Shown here in pieces: positions 38,586-50,500 of a DNA stretch of 64,000 nt. Each line of letters opens with the position of its first letter. The stretch's first letter is position 1. The stretch comes from Thinopyrum elongatum (Eukaryota > Streptophyta > Magnoliopsida > Poales > Poaceae). Under the pieces are notes generated by a model that was given only the letters and a program-made list of their open reading frames with translations, was not told the origin of the DNA and searched no databases. The position numbers were made by a program, and so were the translations under genes. The stretch is from NCBI GenBank assembly GCA_011799875.1, contig CM022299.1, positions 351,026,526 through 351,090,525 of the forward strand. The letters are read 5' to 3'.

Positions 38586-41359
38586 TAACTCGGAGGAATC
38601 ACCCTCGAAGTCCACACTTGAGGTGTTGCACGACAAAGTCATCATCGAGAGTGGTGAAGGAGGAATCACCCTTCGTACACCACTACCGTTTAACTATAAT
38701 ACAGAGATCTCATCAGAAATGCTGTACGAGGTATCACCCTCGGCACTCGATAGTAGCTCTGCAGAGTCGTACAACTACAGGGGGGTGAGGTGATGTGTCG
38801 GGCTCTAGACATCGATCACGTCGATCGAGTCATTGGTCATCAAGCCGGGGCAACTGGGACAAGGTGAGGGGTCACTGATGGATCACTATCCAACCTATAC
38901 TAAGCAGTTTAGGATAAGCAGGTAAGGTTCAATGAGCAGGTTACAAAAGCAGGCTATGCATCAGAATAGGAGCAATCAATTACAGTAACAAAATCTAATG
39001 CAAGCATGAGAGAGAATGGAATGGGCAATATTGGAATGATCAAGGGGAGTTTGCTTGCCTGGAAGTCTGCTAAAAGGGAAGGAGGGTCGTTGATGATGCA
39101 GTCGATCACAGGGGCATCAACAGCGGTCTCGGGGTCTACCGGAGAGAAGAGGGGGAAGAAACAGTAAATATAAGGCACACAGCTGCATCACTAAGCATGA
39201 CATGGCGATACACGGTGCTAGGGGTGTTCTAACGCAGTGCTACATGGTATAGGTGAAGGGGGAAAACCCCTGGGAATGTTTTCTGGAAGTTTGGCATTTT
39301 CGGACAGATGAAATGGAGGGGGACGGTTCGATGTTCTCTACGCTAGGGGCATGTGACACACGAACGGAGGGCATATTCGGATTCGTCATATTTTTGTGAG
39401 CAACTTTCGTGTATAAAGTATTTTCATCGGAGCTACCATTTATTTTATATGATTTTTCAAAGTTTTAATAATATTCTGGAATTAACATGTTTAAATTAAT
39501 TCAATATACAATTACTATGCAAGCATGACATCAGCATGATGTCAATAGGTCAACAAGTTGACTAAGTCAACCCTGGCACATGGGGCCCGTCTGTCATAGG
39601 CATAGTTTATTAAACATATTTTAATTAACTAATCAAGTTAATTATGTAAATTAAACAGAGTTAATTAAGTTAATTAATTATTTTTTATCTATTATTTTTT
39701 ATTTATTTTTAAAGAAAAGGGGGTTGGGCCCCACGGCTCAGTGGCACAAGGCCATAGCGGGGCGGGTGGTTTAATGGGCGCGGGCGCCACGGGCGCCGGG
39801 CATAAGAGCAGGGCGGACCCGCCTAGGCATGCGCACACACGCACAGGGCATGGCCGCGGGCTGGGGCCAGAGGCGGCAGGGGCAGTTGCGGCTGACGGAG
39901 GCGGGCAGGGCAGCGGGAACGGCCTGAGGTGGGCGCAGCAGCGGCGGCCGGAGATGGGCAACGCGGGGCGAGGGGGCGAGGCTCGGCGAGCGGTGGCTGG
40001 CGCGGGTGGGCGACACGAGTGGCGTGTGTGCGCGGCGGAGGCGGGTGGCGGCGCTTGGCAGTGGGGCAAGGGGCGGCTGTCGGCGAGTGTGACAGCAGCG
40101 GCCGGCGGAGCAGCAGCGGGCAGGGGCGGCTGCGGCGGGTGCGCGACCGTGGGCAGGCGGCACGCAGAAGAGCAGCAGGCGGGGCACGGTTGGCACGGGC
40201 GCGGCGGGGTCTACAGTGCACCCGGAGCATGCCGGGGCGGTCAGCGGAGGTAGCAGGGGCTCGAGAGCACGGCGCAGGCAACACGGGTCTGGGAGCGGGC
40301 GGCGGTCATGAGCTCGTAGGGAGCTCGGGCGCGGGGGGCCGGCGGCCACGGCAACAGATCGTGGCAGGAAACAGAGGGGGGAAAGAGCGGTGCTCACCGA
40401 GGAGCACACGAAAGGCTCGATGGGTGCGATGGAGCGCAGGGGTGGCGGATCGGTGGTGGCGTCGCCGCGGGTGCCGAAGACGGGACGGTCGTGGGCGCCA
40501 CTGGTGGTGCCCCCGAGCGTCGATCTTGTGGCGTAGATGGTGTAGACGACGATGGCAGTCCTCTGAGACACGGAGGTGCAGCGTGGGGGCAGCCGGTCGC
40601 TACGAGGACGACGGCGACGTGGTGACAGCCGAGCTCGAGAAGAGGGGGATCTAGAGAGGGAGGCGGAGCAAGAGGGAGAGAGGGGGGAACTGGGTGCGGC
40701 AGGAGAGTGGGGGAGGGGACCGAGGAGGCTGAGGGGGCGCCCTTATCCCCTCCCCCTCGACGCCGGTGAGGTGGTCGGGCAGAGCCCGCGCATGTAGCGA
40801 CCGCGCCAGGGGAACAGGGGAGAAGGCGACCGGTGGAGGGGTAGGTAGGCTGGCTGGGCCGTCCCAGGTGGGCTAGGCCCAGCGGGGGTTCCTCTTTTTT
40901 TCATTTTTATTCTTTTCCAGATTCTTTTATTTATTTTACTTTTCTATTTTATCTTATTTTCCAAATTGTTTTAGCTTTATAAAATATAAAAATAGTTCGT
41001 AAATTTGTAACCTTAATTTGCCCACTGCTATAATTTTTTTTACTCTTAAATACAATAGTTTGATAGTTTATAAAATGAAAAAGGCATTTAATTAATTGTT
41101 TAAGCAATTGTTTTAATTATTTTAGTGCATTTAAACCTTTTATAAAAATGTAGTTTCTTCACCAATATTACTCATGAATTATTAACCACACTTTGAACAA
41201 TTTAGTTTTGACATTTTGAAAACTTTAAATTTTGACTTTATTTTAAATTGGAATTTGAATCGGTTTTGAAATAAAGTGAGATTAGCCACAGTAACAGTGA
41301 TGACTTGACATCATTAGTAGGGGATTACTGTAGCTTGATTATCCGGGCATTACAATTCA
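38581..41359 (-). mobile_element. Truncated Tekay-type LTR with ATTCA flanks
   Basis: The element occupies 38586-41354, and ATTCA is present on both sides (38581-38585 and 41355-41359). The right end is the true LTR terminus (minus-strand start TGTAATGCCC). The left end, TAACTCGGAGGAATCACC, corresponds to an internal point about 1.5 kb from the other end of the full LTR (near 45310). Two of the four dyad motifs and the GC-rich promoter region (39730-40860) are retained. The long GC-rich open frames on both strands between 39692 and 40797 have no recognisable domains and are not called as genes. Confidence 0.75.
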
Positions 41360-41479
41360 ACAATTTACTCCTAGGATATGAGTGAAGCAGAGAGTAAATG
41401 ATAAACTACTCCAAAAAGATATAAGTGAAGATCAATCGAATAGTTAAGTAAAAGGGTAGCCATTTGAGGACTCTCTCTC

Positions 41480-43000
41480 ATTTAAAAACTTTCCGATCTA
41501 AGTATTTTATTAAAACAGCAAGCAAAACAAAATAAAATGACATTCCAAGAATAGCACACATCATGTGAAGAAGCAAAAAACTTAGGCTCAACAGAGGCTA
41601 ACCGATAATTGTTGATGAAGAAAGGTGGGATGCCTACCGGGGCATCCCCAAGCTTAGATGCTTGAGACTTCTTTAAATATTGACTTGGGATGCCTTGGAC
41701 ATCCCCAAGCTTGAGCCTTTATGTCTCCTTAATTCCTTTTACATCACAGTTTTCCTAAATCTCAAAAACTTCATCCACGCAAAACTCAACAAAAACTCGT
41801 GAGATACATTAGTATAAATCAATGCAACACCTTATCATTATCTACTGTAACAAATCACTAAAATTATAATTTAACATTGCATACTAAATTCCCCTGCATA
41901 TTCAATACTCCTATCCTCAAATAGAATCATTAAACAAGCAAACATATGCAAACAATGCAATCATAACAACAATCTGTCTAAACAGGACAGTATGTAAATG
42001 ATGAAGAAGGATCCATACTTATTTAAATCAAAAAATTCTGAAAATTTACCACACTGTAGAAAATTTATCATAGCTTATTGTGCAAAAATTTCAACATTTT
42101 ATCACATTCTGAATTTCCTTGAGGATTCACGCAATAGCGTGCAACTTTCTGTTTTGAAACAACAACTCAAATACTTGCAAACTAAGCATGGTGAAGGATA
42201 CTCATGAACTTTTATTGAAATAAAAGATATCAAACATTATTCTAAATAACATCAAGCAAATCCTAATAAAAGAAAATGATGCTCCAAGCAAAACACATAT
42301 CATGTGACAAATAATAATATAGCCCTAAGTAAGGTTACCGATAATGTTGGAGACAAAAGAGGGGATGCCTTCAGGGGCATCCCCAAGCTTAGTTGCTTGG
42401 ATCTTCCTTGAATATTACCTTGGGGGTGCCTTGGGCATCCCCAAGATTAGGGTCTTGTCACTCCTTATTCTCCTCATATCGATATCTCACCCAAAACTTG
42501 AAAACTTCAATCACACAAAGTTAACGGAACTTCGTGAGATAGGTTAGTATGATAAAGACAAATCATTCACTTTGGTACTGTCAAAGACAAGATTTATAAT
42601 TTTTCTTACACAATGCCTACTATACCTTATCATTTCCACAATTTATATTGAGCAATATAAGTCATAGAAACTAGAAAACAAGCAAACTATGCATTGAAAA
42701 TAGAATCTGTAAAAAAACAGAACAATATGTAAAGATCTGAATAATGACTATACTTCAGTTACTCCAAAAGTCTGAAACATTAGGATAGCGTTGGAAATTT
42801 GTACGTAAATCATATGTAAAAAAATGCAGAATTTTTTGATGCTCCAGTGATTTTTAACAATTCTGTTACTGGGCAGAAAAGTTTGTGTTTTTGCACAGAA
42901 TCAAATCAACTATCATCCACATTATCTCAAAGGCTTTACTTGGTACTTTATTGAAATAAAATCTATAAAACATGATTAATACAATATCTTAAGCATGTGA
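41480..43000. repeat. Two diverged ~730 bp direct repeats with small hairpins, Athila internal noncoding region
   Basis: Shared landmarks lie ~730 bp apart: ATCATGTGA at about 41570 and 42299, and the hairpins GGGATGCC...GGCATCCCC at 41627-41649 and 42361-42384. Each hairpin is followed by CAAGCTTAG. A third partial start (TTTATTGAAATAAAA) is at about 42951. No coding sequence is seen between 41360 and 43095. Confidence 0.65.
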
Positions 43001-43095
43001 ATACACAAAAACAGTAGGGGTAAATGTTGGGTTGTCTCCCAACAAGCGCTTTTCTTTAATGCCTTTTTAGCTAGGCATGATGATTTCAATGATGC

Positions 43096-43774
43096 TCACA
43101 TAAAAGATAAGAATTGAAGCATATGACTAGCACATTTAAGCCTAACCCACTTCCTATGCATAGGGATTTCGTGAGCAAACAACTTATGGGAACAAGAATC
43201 AACTAGCATAGGAAGGTAAAACAAGCAAAACTTCAAGATTTTCAACACATAGAGAGGAAACTTGATATTATTGCAATATGTAAAAGCATATGTTCCCCTC
43301 TCATAATAATTTTCAGTAGCATCATGGATGAATTCAACAATATAACTATCGCATAAAGCATTCTTTTCATGATCCACATGCATAAAAAAATTATTACTCT
43401 CCACATAAGCAAATTTATCCTCATGAATAGTAGGGGGAGCAAACTCAACAAAATAACAATCATGTGATACTTGATTGGCATATTCATATGGAGCATTAAA
43501 ATCATGATGAGAAGTTTCATGGTTATCATTACTCTTTATAGCATACATGTCATCACCATAATCATCATAGATAGGAACTTTGTTTTCATAATCAATTGAG
43601 ACCACTTCCAAAGTAGTGGAATCATCATTAAATAAAGTCATGACCTCTCCAAATCCACTTTCATCATTATTACAATAATATTCAACAGCCTCCAAAATAG
43701 TGGGATCAATATTACATAAAGTTGACACTCTTCCAAACCCACTTTCATCAATATAATCATCATAAATAGGAGGC
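43096..43774 (-). CDS. Athila 5' ORF, C-terminal part (downstream of the Tekay insertion)
   Basis: This is the continuation, in frame after removal of the nested element and one ATGCT copy, of the ORF starting at 56533. It begins PPIYDDY, contains two related acidic repeats (ESGFGRVSTLCNIDPTILE and ESGFGEVMTLFNDDSTTLE, about 25 residues apart), then an asparagine/histidine-rich region. It has a hydrophobic stretch near the C-terminus (FPLYVLKILKFCLFYLPMLV) that could span a membrane, followed by a basic tail. No stop interrupts it. The family is abundant in Triticeae Athila elements, but I know of no function. Confidence 0.65.
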
Positions 43775-43779
43775 ATGCT
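43775..43779. repeat. Target site duplication ATGCT (left)
   Basis: Identical to 56253-56257 on the far side of the Tekay element. Confidence 0.93.
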
Positions 43780-45263
43780 TGTGACGCCCCCGGCTCAATC
43801 ATGCACTAATCATACACGCAAATGCACACGATCAAGCCTAAGGACTCACGGGAAGATATCAAAACACAACTCTAAAACATAAATAAAGTCATACAAGCTT
43901 TATATTACAAGCCAGGGGCCTCGAGGGCTCGAATACATAAGCTCGCATACAAGCGTCAGCGGAAGCATCAGATATCTGAGTACAGATATGAAACAGAAAC
44001 AGATAAGCCCTTAGATAGGCGGGGCAAAAGAAAACACTACGAACGAAAGGCGCATGCCTCCTGCCTGGGACCCTCCGATCCTACTCCTGGTCGTCGGCCA
44101 GCTCGTAGCAGTGTCCACCCTAGGGGTAGTAGTAGCGATCGTCGGCGGGGCCGTTGTATCCGGGGCTCCGTCATCTGGTTGCATCAAAAGGATATGGGGG
44201 AAAAAGAAAGCAAAGCAACCGTGAGTACTCATCCGAAGTACTCAGCAAGCAAGGATCTACACTACATATGTAACATTATCAAAGGAAGGCTGTATATATG
44301 GACTGGGCTGCAGAACTGCCAGAATAGAGAGAAGGCCTAGTCCTATCAAAGACTAGCATCTTCAGCGGTCTTGCAACAATAGAAGAGAGTAGATCAGCAC
44401 AGTATAAAGTAATAGTATCGTTAAGTCTCATCCTCACCCAGAGATCCTTTCTCGACTCCCTATGAGAAAGCGATCCCAGAGCCATACTGTCATCAACCTC
44501 GGCCAGAGATCCTTTCTCGACTCCTTGCGAGAAGGTAATCCCAGAGCCATACTCATCACAAGTATCCAGTTCTAGTTGTATCGATCGGGATACAACTCCG
44601 AGTGTCCTTTACCGTAGGACCGGCTATTGATAGATGTTTTCTTCCCTGCAGGGGTGCACCAACTTACCCACCACACTCCCTTAACTCCGGCCGGACACAA
44701 TTTTCCGGGTCATGCCCGGCCTCGGCCAAACGATACACCCCAACCCTACCTGCAGCTCAGCAGAGTGGTCCCCATCGGTCTATATCCTAAGTGCTCAGGG
44801 GTCTTGGGCCATCGCCCTGTGCACTCCGGGTCGGTGTGTGCAGGGTCGGGACGAGCACCACCTCAGTCCTGGATGGCACTGGCCCGGCCTGACCACGAGG
44901 CTGAACTAGATGTCTGACAGAGCTTTCGGCTGATGCTACGATACAGAGTGCCCATAACTCTTCCCACGTGATGGTTAGTGCTATCAGGCCAGAGGCCTGC
45001 TCGGATCAAATATCCAAATCGTTAGTGGACTAGGGGCTTGTGGTAACGACCAGAGACTCACGATCGATGTGACCCCGTCGCCCCGTCTCGAGGACTTGCG
45101 GCAAGGGCCAAGAATGCCCGGCCATGCCTCGTATTCATCACTCGGGCACCATCCAGGCAACCCGTCTTCACATCACATGCGGGTATCCCTCAGGGTCGAC
45201 CCGCCTTTCCAAATTACAATGTAAAGTCCAATTATCCGTGTGTCCATAACATCAAGGGAATCC

Positions 45264-45467
45264 GAGGTATCACCCTTGTTGGATTCCTACTCGATGTGTC
45301 TGTTAAGGTGAACTCGGAGGAATCACCCTCGATGGGTTCACACTTGAGGTGTTGCACAACAGCATCGTTATCGGAATTGGGAAGGAGGAATCACCCTCGA
45401 TGACCACGACCGAATAGCTACTCTACAGAGTTAACATCAGAAGTGCTACAAGAGGTTTCACCCTCGG
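45264..45467. repeat. Phased dyad motif array in the Tekay 3' LTR
   Basis: Copies of GAGGAATCACCCTCGA or variants start at 45264, 45317, 45385 and 45452. This is the reverse complement of the array at 28793-28995, with the same 53/68/67 spacing. Confidence 0.75.
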
Positions 45468-46247
45468 CACTCGATAGTAACGCTGCAGTGTCGTTACAAC
45501 TAAGGGGGGGTGATGTGCGGTGCCAGGGCCTGGTCTTCAATCCCGTTGATCGGGTCTTCTGAGAATCCAGCGGGGCAGTCGGGACAAGTGGGGGTCACTG
45601 ATGGGTTTCTACCCAGTCTATTCTAAACAGTTTAGGATGAACAGGAATGTATCAACAACAGGTTACAATAAACAGGCTATGCAGCAGAAATAGGATAACA
45701 GTAATAGTAGCAAAATCTAATGCAAGCAGGAGGGAATAGAATGGGCGATATCGGGATGCTCAAGGGGGGGCTTGCCTGGTTGCTCGGCGGCAAGGGCAAG
45801 GTCGTCAGCGGTGTCGTCGGTCTTCGGAGCTGAGTCGATACCGGGAACTGCGTCGGGGTCTAACGAGAGAGAAGAGGGGGAGGAAACAGTATAAATACAC
45901 AGCAAACATGAGCAACACGGAGCAGGCTATGCTAACGTGCAGTGCAGGGTTGCCTAAAGACATGTCTAAGTAATTTAGTTATCTTAGGAATTTGTTTGGA
46001 TTTATTTTATAAAAGCCAAGCACTATTCATTTTTCTGAAACAGGCAAAAAGTTCCATGTTCATCTAGCTAGGAGTGTTGGACAGGCATATTGATTACATA
46101 ATCAGAATCCTCATATTTTTCTGATCATTTTACATATATAAATTATTTTCATCGGAGTTACGGTTTATTTTATATGATTTTTTAAAGTTTTAAACACTTT
46201 CTGAAATTATTTAATCATTTTAAATCAACATTATCCGAAACAGTGTA

Positions 46248-46272
46248 TGCTGACATCATCATGATGTCAGCA
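46248..46272. promoter_or_regulatory. 25 bp perfect palindrome built on TGACATCA
   Basis: TGCTGACATCAT and its exact reverse complement are separated by a single C. The counterpart at 55010-55031 lacks three central bases and is a 22 bp perfect palindrome. TGACATCA resembles bZIP half-sites; activity is inferred. Confidence 0.6.
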
Positions 46273-47525
46273 TGACATCAGCAGTCTGCTAAGATTAATT
46301 ACGGTTTAATTAGACTAATTATAGATTAATTAGACTAACTAATTAATTAGTTTTAATTAAACAGAATTAATTAATTAATTATTATTTACGTATTTATTTT
46401 GTTCTTTTAATTCTTTTTAATTACACTTTTTTTTACAGCGGCGTGGGCCCCATCTGTCATTGGCCCAAGGCCATGGCTGTGTGGGCGTGCACGCGCACAA
46501 GCACGGCCGCGGCAGCGGGCACCGGCGCCGGGCGCCAGCGCCGGACGCGGAAGGGCCAGAGGGGGCACAGCCGTGGGCGGGGCCGGCAGCAGCGGCGAGC
46601 GGCGACGAGCAGGGACGCGCGCGCAGGCGGTGCCGCGCGGGCCAGGCGGAGGCGGGGCGCGCGAGAGCGGGCGAGCGTGCGCGCGTGTGTGGGCACGGCG
46701 CTGCGAGGCGTGGACGGGCGGCGGAGCGCGCGGCGCGGCGCGACGGGCACGGCGGCGGGCGCGCGGGCCGAGCGAGGGAGGGGGGAGACGGACGGGGCTC
46801 ACCCCGTTTGCAGGGGTTCAGGGGGGTCGGCGAGGCTCGATGGAGCTCGTCGGGGAGGCGGTCGGCGACGGCGAGGTGGCGGTGAGGCGGCGGCGACGTC
46901 GGGCGACGGCGACGGGCCCCCGAGGACGGACGAGGGAGGGGGGTTTCGGGCTAGGGTTCGGGTGAGCGAGGGGAGGGGCAGGCCATATAGGGGGCGGCTG
47001 GGCCGGCCTGGCGGCCTGGTGGCCAACTGGGCCGTGGCCCAGCTGGGGGGGAGGGGTCTTTTGATTTTTGTTTGTTTTTCATTTCTGATTTTCTTTTGTT
47101 TCTGTTTTGTCTTTACCTTTATTTCAAATGACTTTTGCAAATTATGAAACTTGCCCAAATAATTACAGTGCATTATTTGACACTGTTATAAAAGGTTTAG
47201 AGCCGATATGTTTTCATTTGGATTTTATTTAAATGAAAAGGTATTAAATAATTCTGTTTTGCTACTGTTTCTTGTTGTTTGAGTTATTTAATTAATTTAG
47301 AAAATGTTGATTACAATTTTAGAATTGTCTCTGGATTATTTACAATATTTTGAACATTTTAGTTGTCAAATTTCGACAACTTTTATTTTCACTTTAATTT
47401 AATTTGAAGTTTGAATTAGGAGTTTGAAATGCAACATGATGCAAATGATGATTAGACACTGTTAACTCTGCTGACATGGCATTAACTAGGGGTGACCACT
47501 GTAGCTTAATACATGGGGTGTTACA

Positions 47526-47540
47526 AATCTCCTCCACTAA
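47526..47540 (-). other. Tekay polypurine tract
   Basis: AGTGGAGGAGATT on the minus strand immediately precedes the 3' LTR, within the common GACGAGAATTTC context of this clade. Confidence 0.82.
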
Positions 47541-47561
47541 AAGAAATTCTCGTCCCGAGAA

Positions 47562-50500
47562 TTAAGAGGTAGAAGGGAAGAGTTCGGGGTATTCAGCACG
47601 GAGGTTATCCTCACGTTCCCAAGTGGCTTCATCTTCAGTATGATTTGACCACTGCACTTTCAGGAACTTGGTTGTCTTCTGACGGGTTCGACGTTCAGCT
47701 TCATCGAGGATGTGGATCGGATGCTCCTTATAAGATAGGTCATCTTGCAATTTGAGCATCTCGTGATCCACTGCTAGGTGCGGAGACTCCTTGAAGCAAC
47801 GACGAAGTTGCGACACATGGAAAACGTCGTGGATATGAGAGAATTGCGGTGGCAACTCCAATTTATATGCCACGTGACCATGTCTAGCAATTATGCGGAA
47901 AGGACCAATGTCGCGGGGAGCTAACTTGCCCTTGATTCCGAATCGGTGGGTGCCCTTCATAGGAGTGACACGAAGGTAAGCTTGAGCACCAGGTTGATAA
48001 GTCAAACCCCATCGTTTGCGATCATAGTTGCTCTTCTGGCGGTCCTGAGCCGCCTTCAGATTTTCTCGAACAATACGGACTTGTTCTTCGGCGTTTTGAA
48101 TATTGTCCGGTCCCACGAGTGGTCGTTCCCCAGTTTCTGACCAATTCAGAGGGGTTTGACACTTACGTCCATAGAGTACTTCGAAGGGGGCCATTTTCAA
48201 GCTGGCTTGGTAGCTGTTGTTATAAGAGAACTCGGCATACGGGAGAGATTCTTCCCACTTCTTGCCGAATGATATAACACAAGCCCGAAGCATGTCTTCA
48301 AGCACTTGATTGACTCGCTCAACTTGGCCTTGGGACTGGGGGTGATAAGCTGAACTCCAGGTAATATGAGTTCCCATAGCTTCTTGGAGACTTTCTCAGA
48401 ACTTGGAGGTGAAAAGACCGCCACAGTCCGAACTAATCTCCTTCGGAATGCCGTGGAGTGAAACAATTCTGGAGATATACAACTCTGCTAACTGACTAGC
48501 AGTGATAGTCTCCTTGATAGGCAGAAAGTGTGCAACTTTAGAGAGTTGGTCGACGACGACAAGAATAGCATCGTGACCCTTCTGTGACCTGGGAAGTCTT
48601 GTAATGAAATCCATCTGAACCTTATCCCATTTCCATAGAGGAATAGGAAGTGGTTGCAGAATTCCAGTAGGCTTCTGATGTTCTGCTTTAACGCGACAGC
48701 AAACATCACATTCAGCAACATAGCGAGCAACATCCTGCTTCATTTTAGACCACCAGTACCTTTGACGAAGATCACGATACATCTTGGTGCTACCTGGATG
48801 AATAGACAGCGGGGTATCATGTGCCTCCTTCATGACCTTGTCGGTCATAAGTTCGAAGCGAGGTACCACAATGCGGTCTCTGAAATACAAGGTTCCATCT
48901 TCAGACAGCGAGAAATCCCTGTACTTTTCAAGGTGAAGATTTTTCTTCATCAGATCAATTTCAGCATCTTTAGCTTGCGCATTCTTAACAGCTTTCTCAT
49001 GATCTGGTTGTATCACAAGGTTATTAAGAGAACCCTGTGGGACAATATGCAGATTCAGCTTACACAGTTCTTCAAAAAGACGAGGTTGAGCTCGCCTAAT
49101 CATGAGGTTGTCGCAATAGGACTTGCGGCTTAAGGCATTAGCCATCACGTTAGCCTTGCTAGGGGTATAAGAAATACCCAAATCATAGTCCGCAATGGCC
49201 TCCATCCATCTTTGCTGACGGATGTTTAGAGATGGCTGAGTGAACAAGTACTTCAGACTTTTACGATCCGTGTATATCTCACAACGATTACCGAGAAGGT
49301 AATGTCGCCACAACTGTAGTGCATAGATGACAGCAGCTAGTTCTAGATCATGTACCGGATAATTCTCTTCATGTGGGCGCAACTGACGAGAGCCATAGGC
49401 AATCACTTTACGCTCTTGCATTAGGACACAGCCTAATCCTTCACGGGATGCGTCACAATAAATCACGAAGTCTTTGCGAGAATCTGGAGGAGATAGTACT
49501 GGGGCGGATGTTAGCTTGTCTTTGAGTGTTTGAAAACTTTCCTGACATTTTTCTGTCCACTCAAACTTAACGCCCTTGTGAAGCAGATCAGTCAAAGGCT
49601 TAGCAATCTTGGAAAAGTTCTCGACAAATCGACGGTAATAACTTGCAAGGCCGAGAAAACTTCTGACTTGCTTGACATTCTTCGGTGGAGTCCATTCAAG
49701 AATAGCCTGAACTCGCTCCGGGTTAACAGCAATTCCATCCTTGGAAATCACATGTCCAAGGTAGGTTACTTCAGAAAGCCAGAATTCACATTTGGAGTAT
49801 TTGGCATACAACTGGTGTTCTCGGAGCCTTTCTAGAACAAGACGGAGGTGCTCAGCATGTTCTTCTTTATTCTTTGAATAAACCAGAATATCATCTAGAT
49901 ATACCATGACGAACTTGTCGAGGTAATCCATGAAGATGTAATTCATCAAACGGGAGAAAGTTGCTGGAGCATTGGTTAAGCCGAAGGACATGACCGTGTA
50001 CTTGTAGGAGCCATAGCGAGTAACAAATGCAGTCTTGGGAATATCCTCTTCACGAACACGGATCTGATGATAACCCAACCTCAAGTCGAGTTTAGAAAAC
50101 ACCGAGGACCCAGCAAGTTGATCATACAAATCCTTGATCCGAGGAAGCGGATATTTGTTCTGGATTGTGTCTTGGTTAATGGGCCGGTAATCCTGAACCA
50201 ATCGGTTAGTTCCATCCTTCTTCTTAACGAAGAGTGAAGGTGCTCCCCAAGCAGAGGAACTGGGGCGGATGAAACCCTTCTTAAGTGACTTGTCAATCTC
50301 TTCCTTGAGCTCGAGAAGGTGGTGCGGAGGCATCTTATAAGGACGCTTCGCAATAGGAGTTGTGCCTGGTTTCAAGTCGATGACGAACTCAACAGCTCTA
50401 GCAGGGGGTATTCCTGGAAGTTCCTCTGGGAAGACGTCTTGAAAATCACAAACAACGGGAACGTTCTTGATGCCTTCAAGAGGTGAAGCATTCAACGCAT

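Larger units (their letters stand above)
43780..47525 (-). mobile_element. Tekay element 3' LTR (3746 bp)
   Basis: In plus terms it begins TGTGACGCCCCCGGC and ends CATGGGGTGTTACA. It contains the four-site dyad array (45264-45467), a long palindrome (46248-46272), a GC-rich block (46440-47060) and a TATA box (46981-46990, minus). The apparently long open frames in the GC-rich block are compositional. Confidence 0.92.

Noticed and set aside
39692..40797. Long overlapping open frames on both strands (up to 266 codons)
   Set aside because: They fall in a very GC-rich block of a truncated Tekay LTR, are low-complexity Arg/Gly/Ala/Pro in every frame, and the equivalent blocks in the other LTRs are not conserved as proteins.
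46407..47147. Open frames of 97-234 codons in the Tekay 3' LTR
   Set aside because: Same GC-rich LTR block; the reading frame differs from its counterpart at 55231-55958 because of indels, so no selection on coding is visible.
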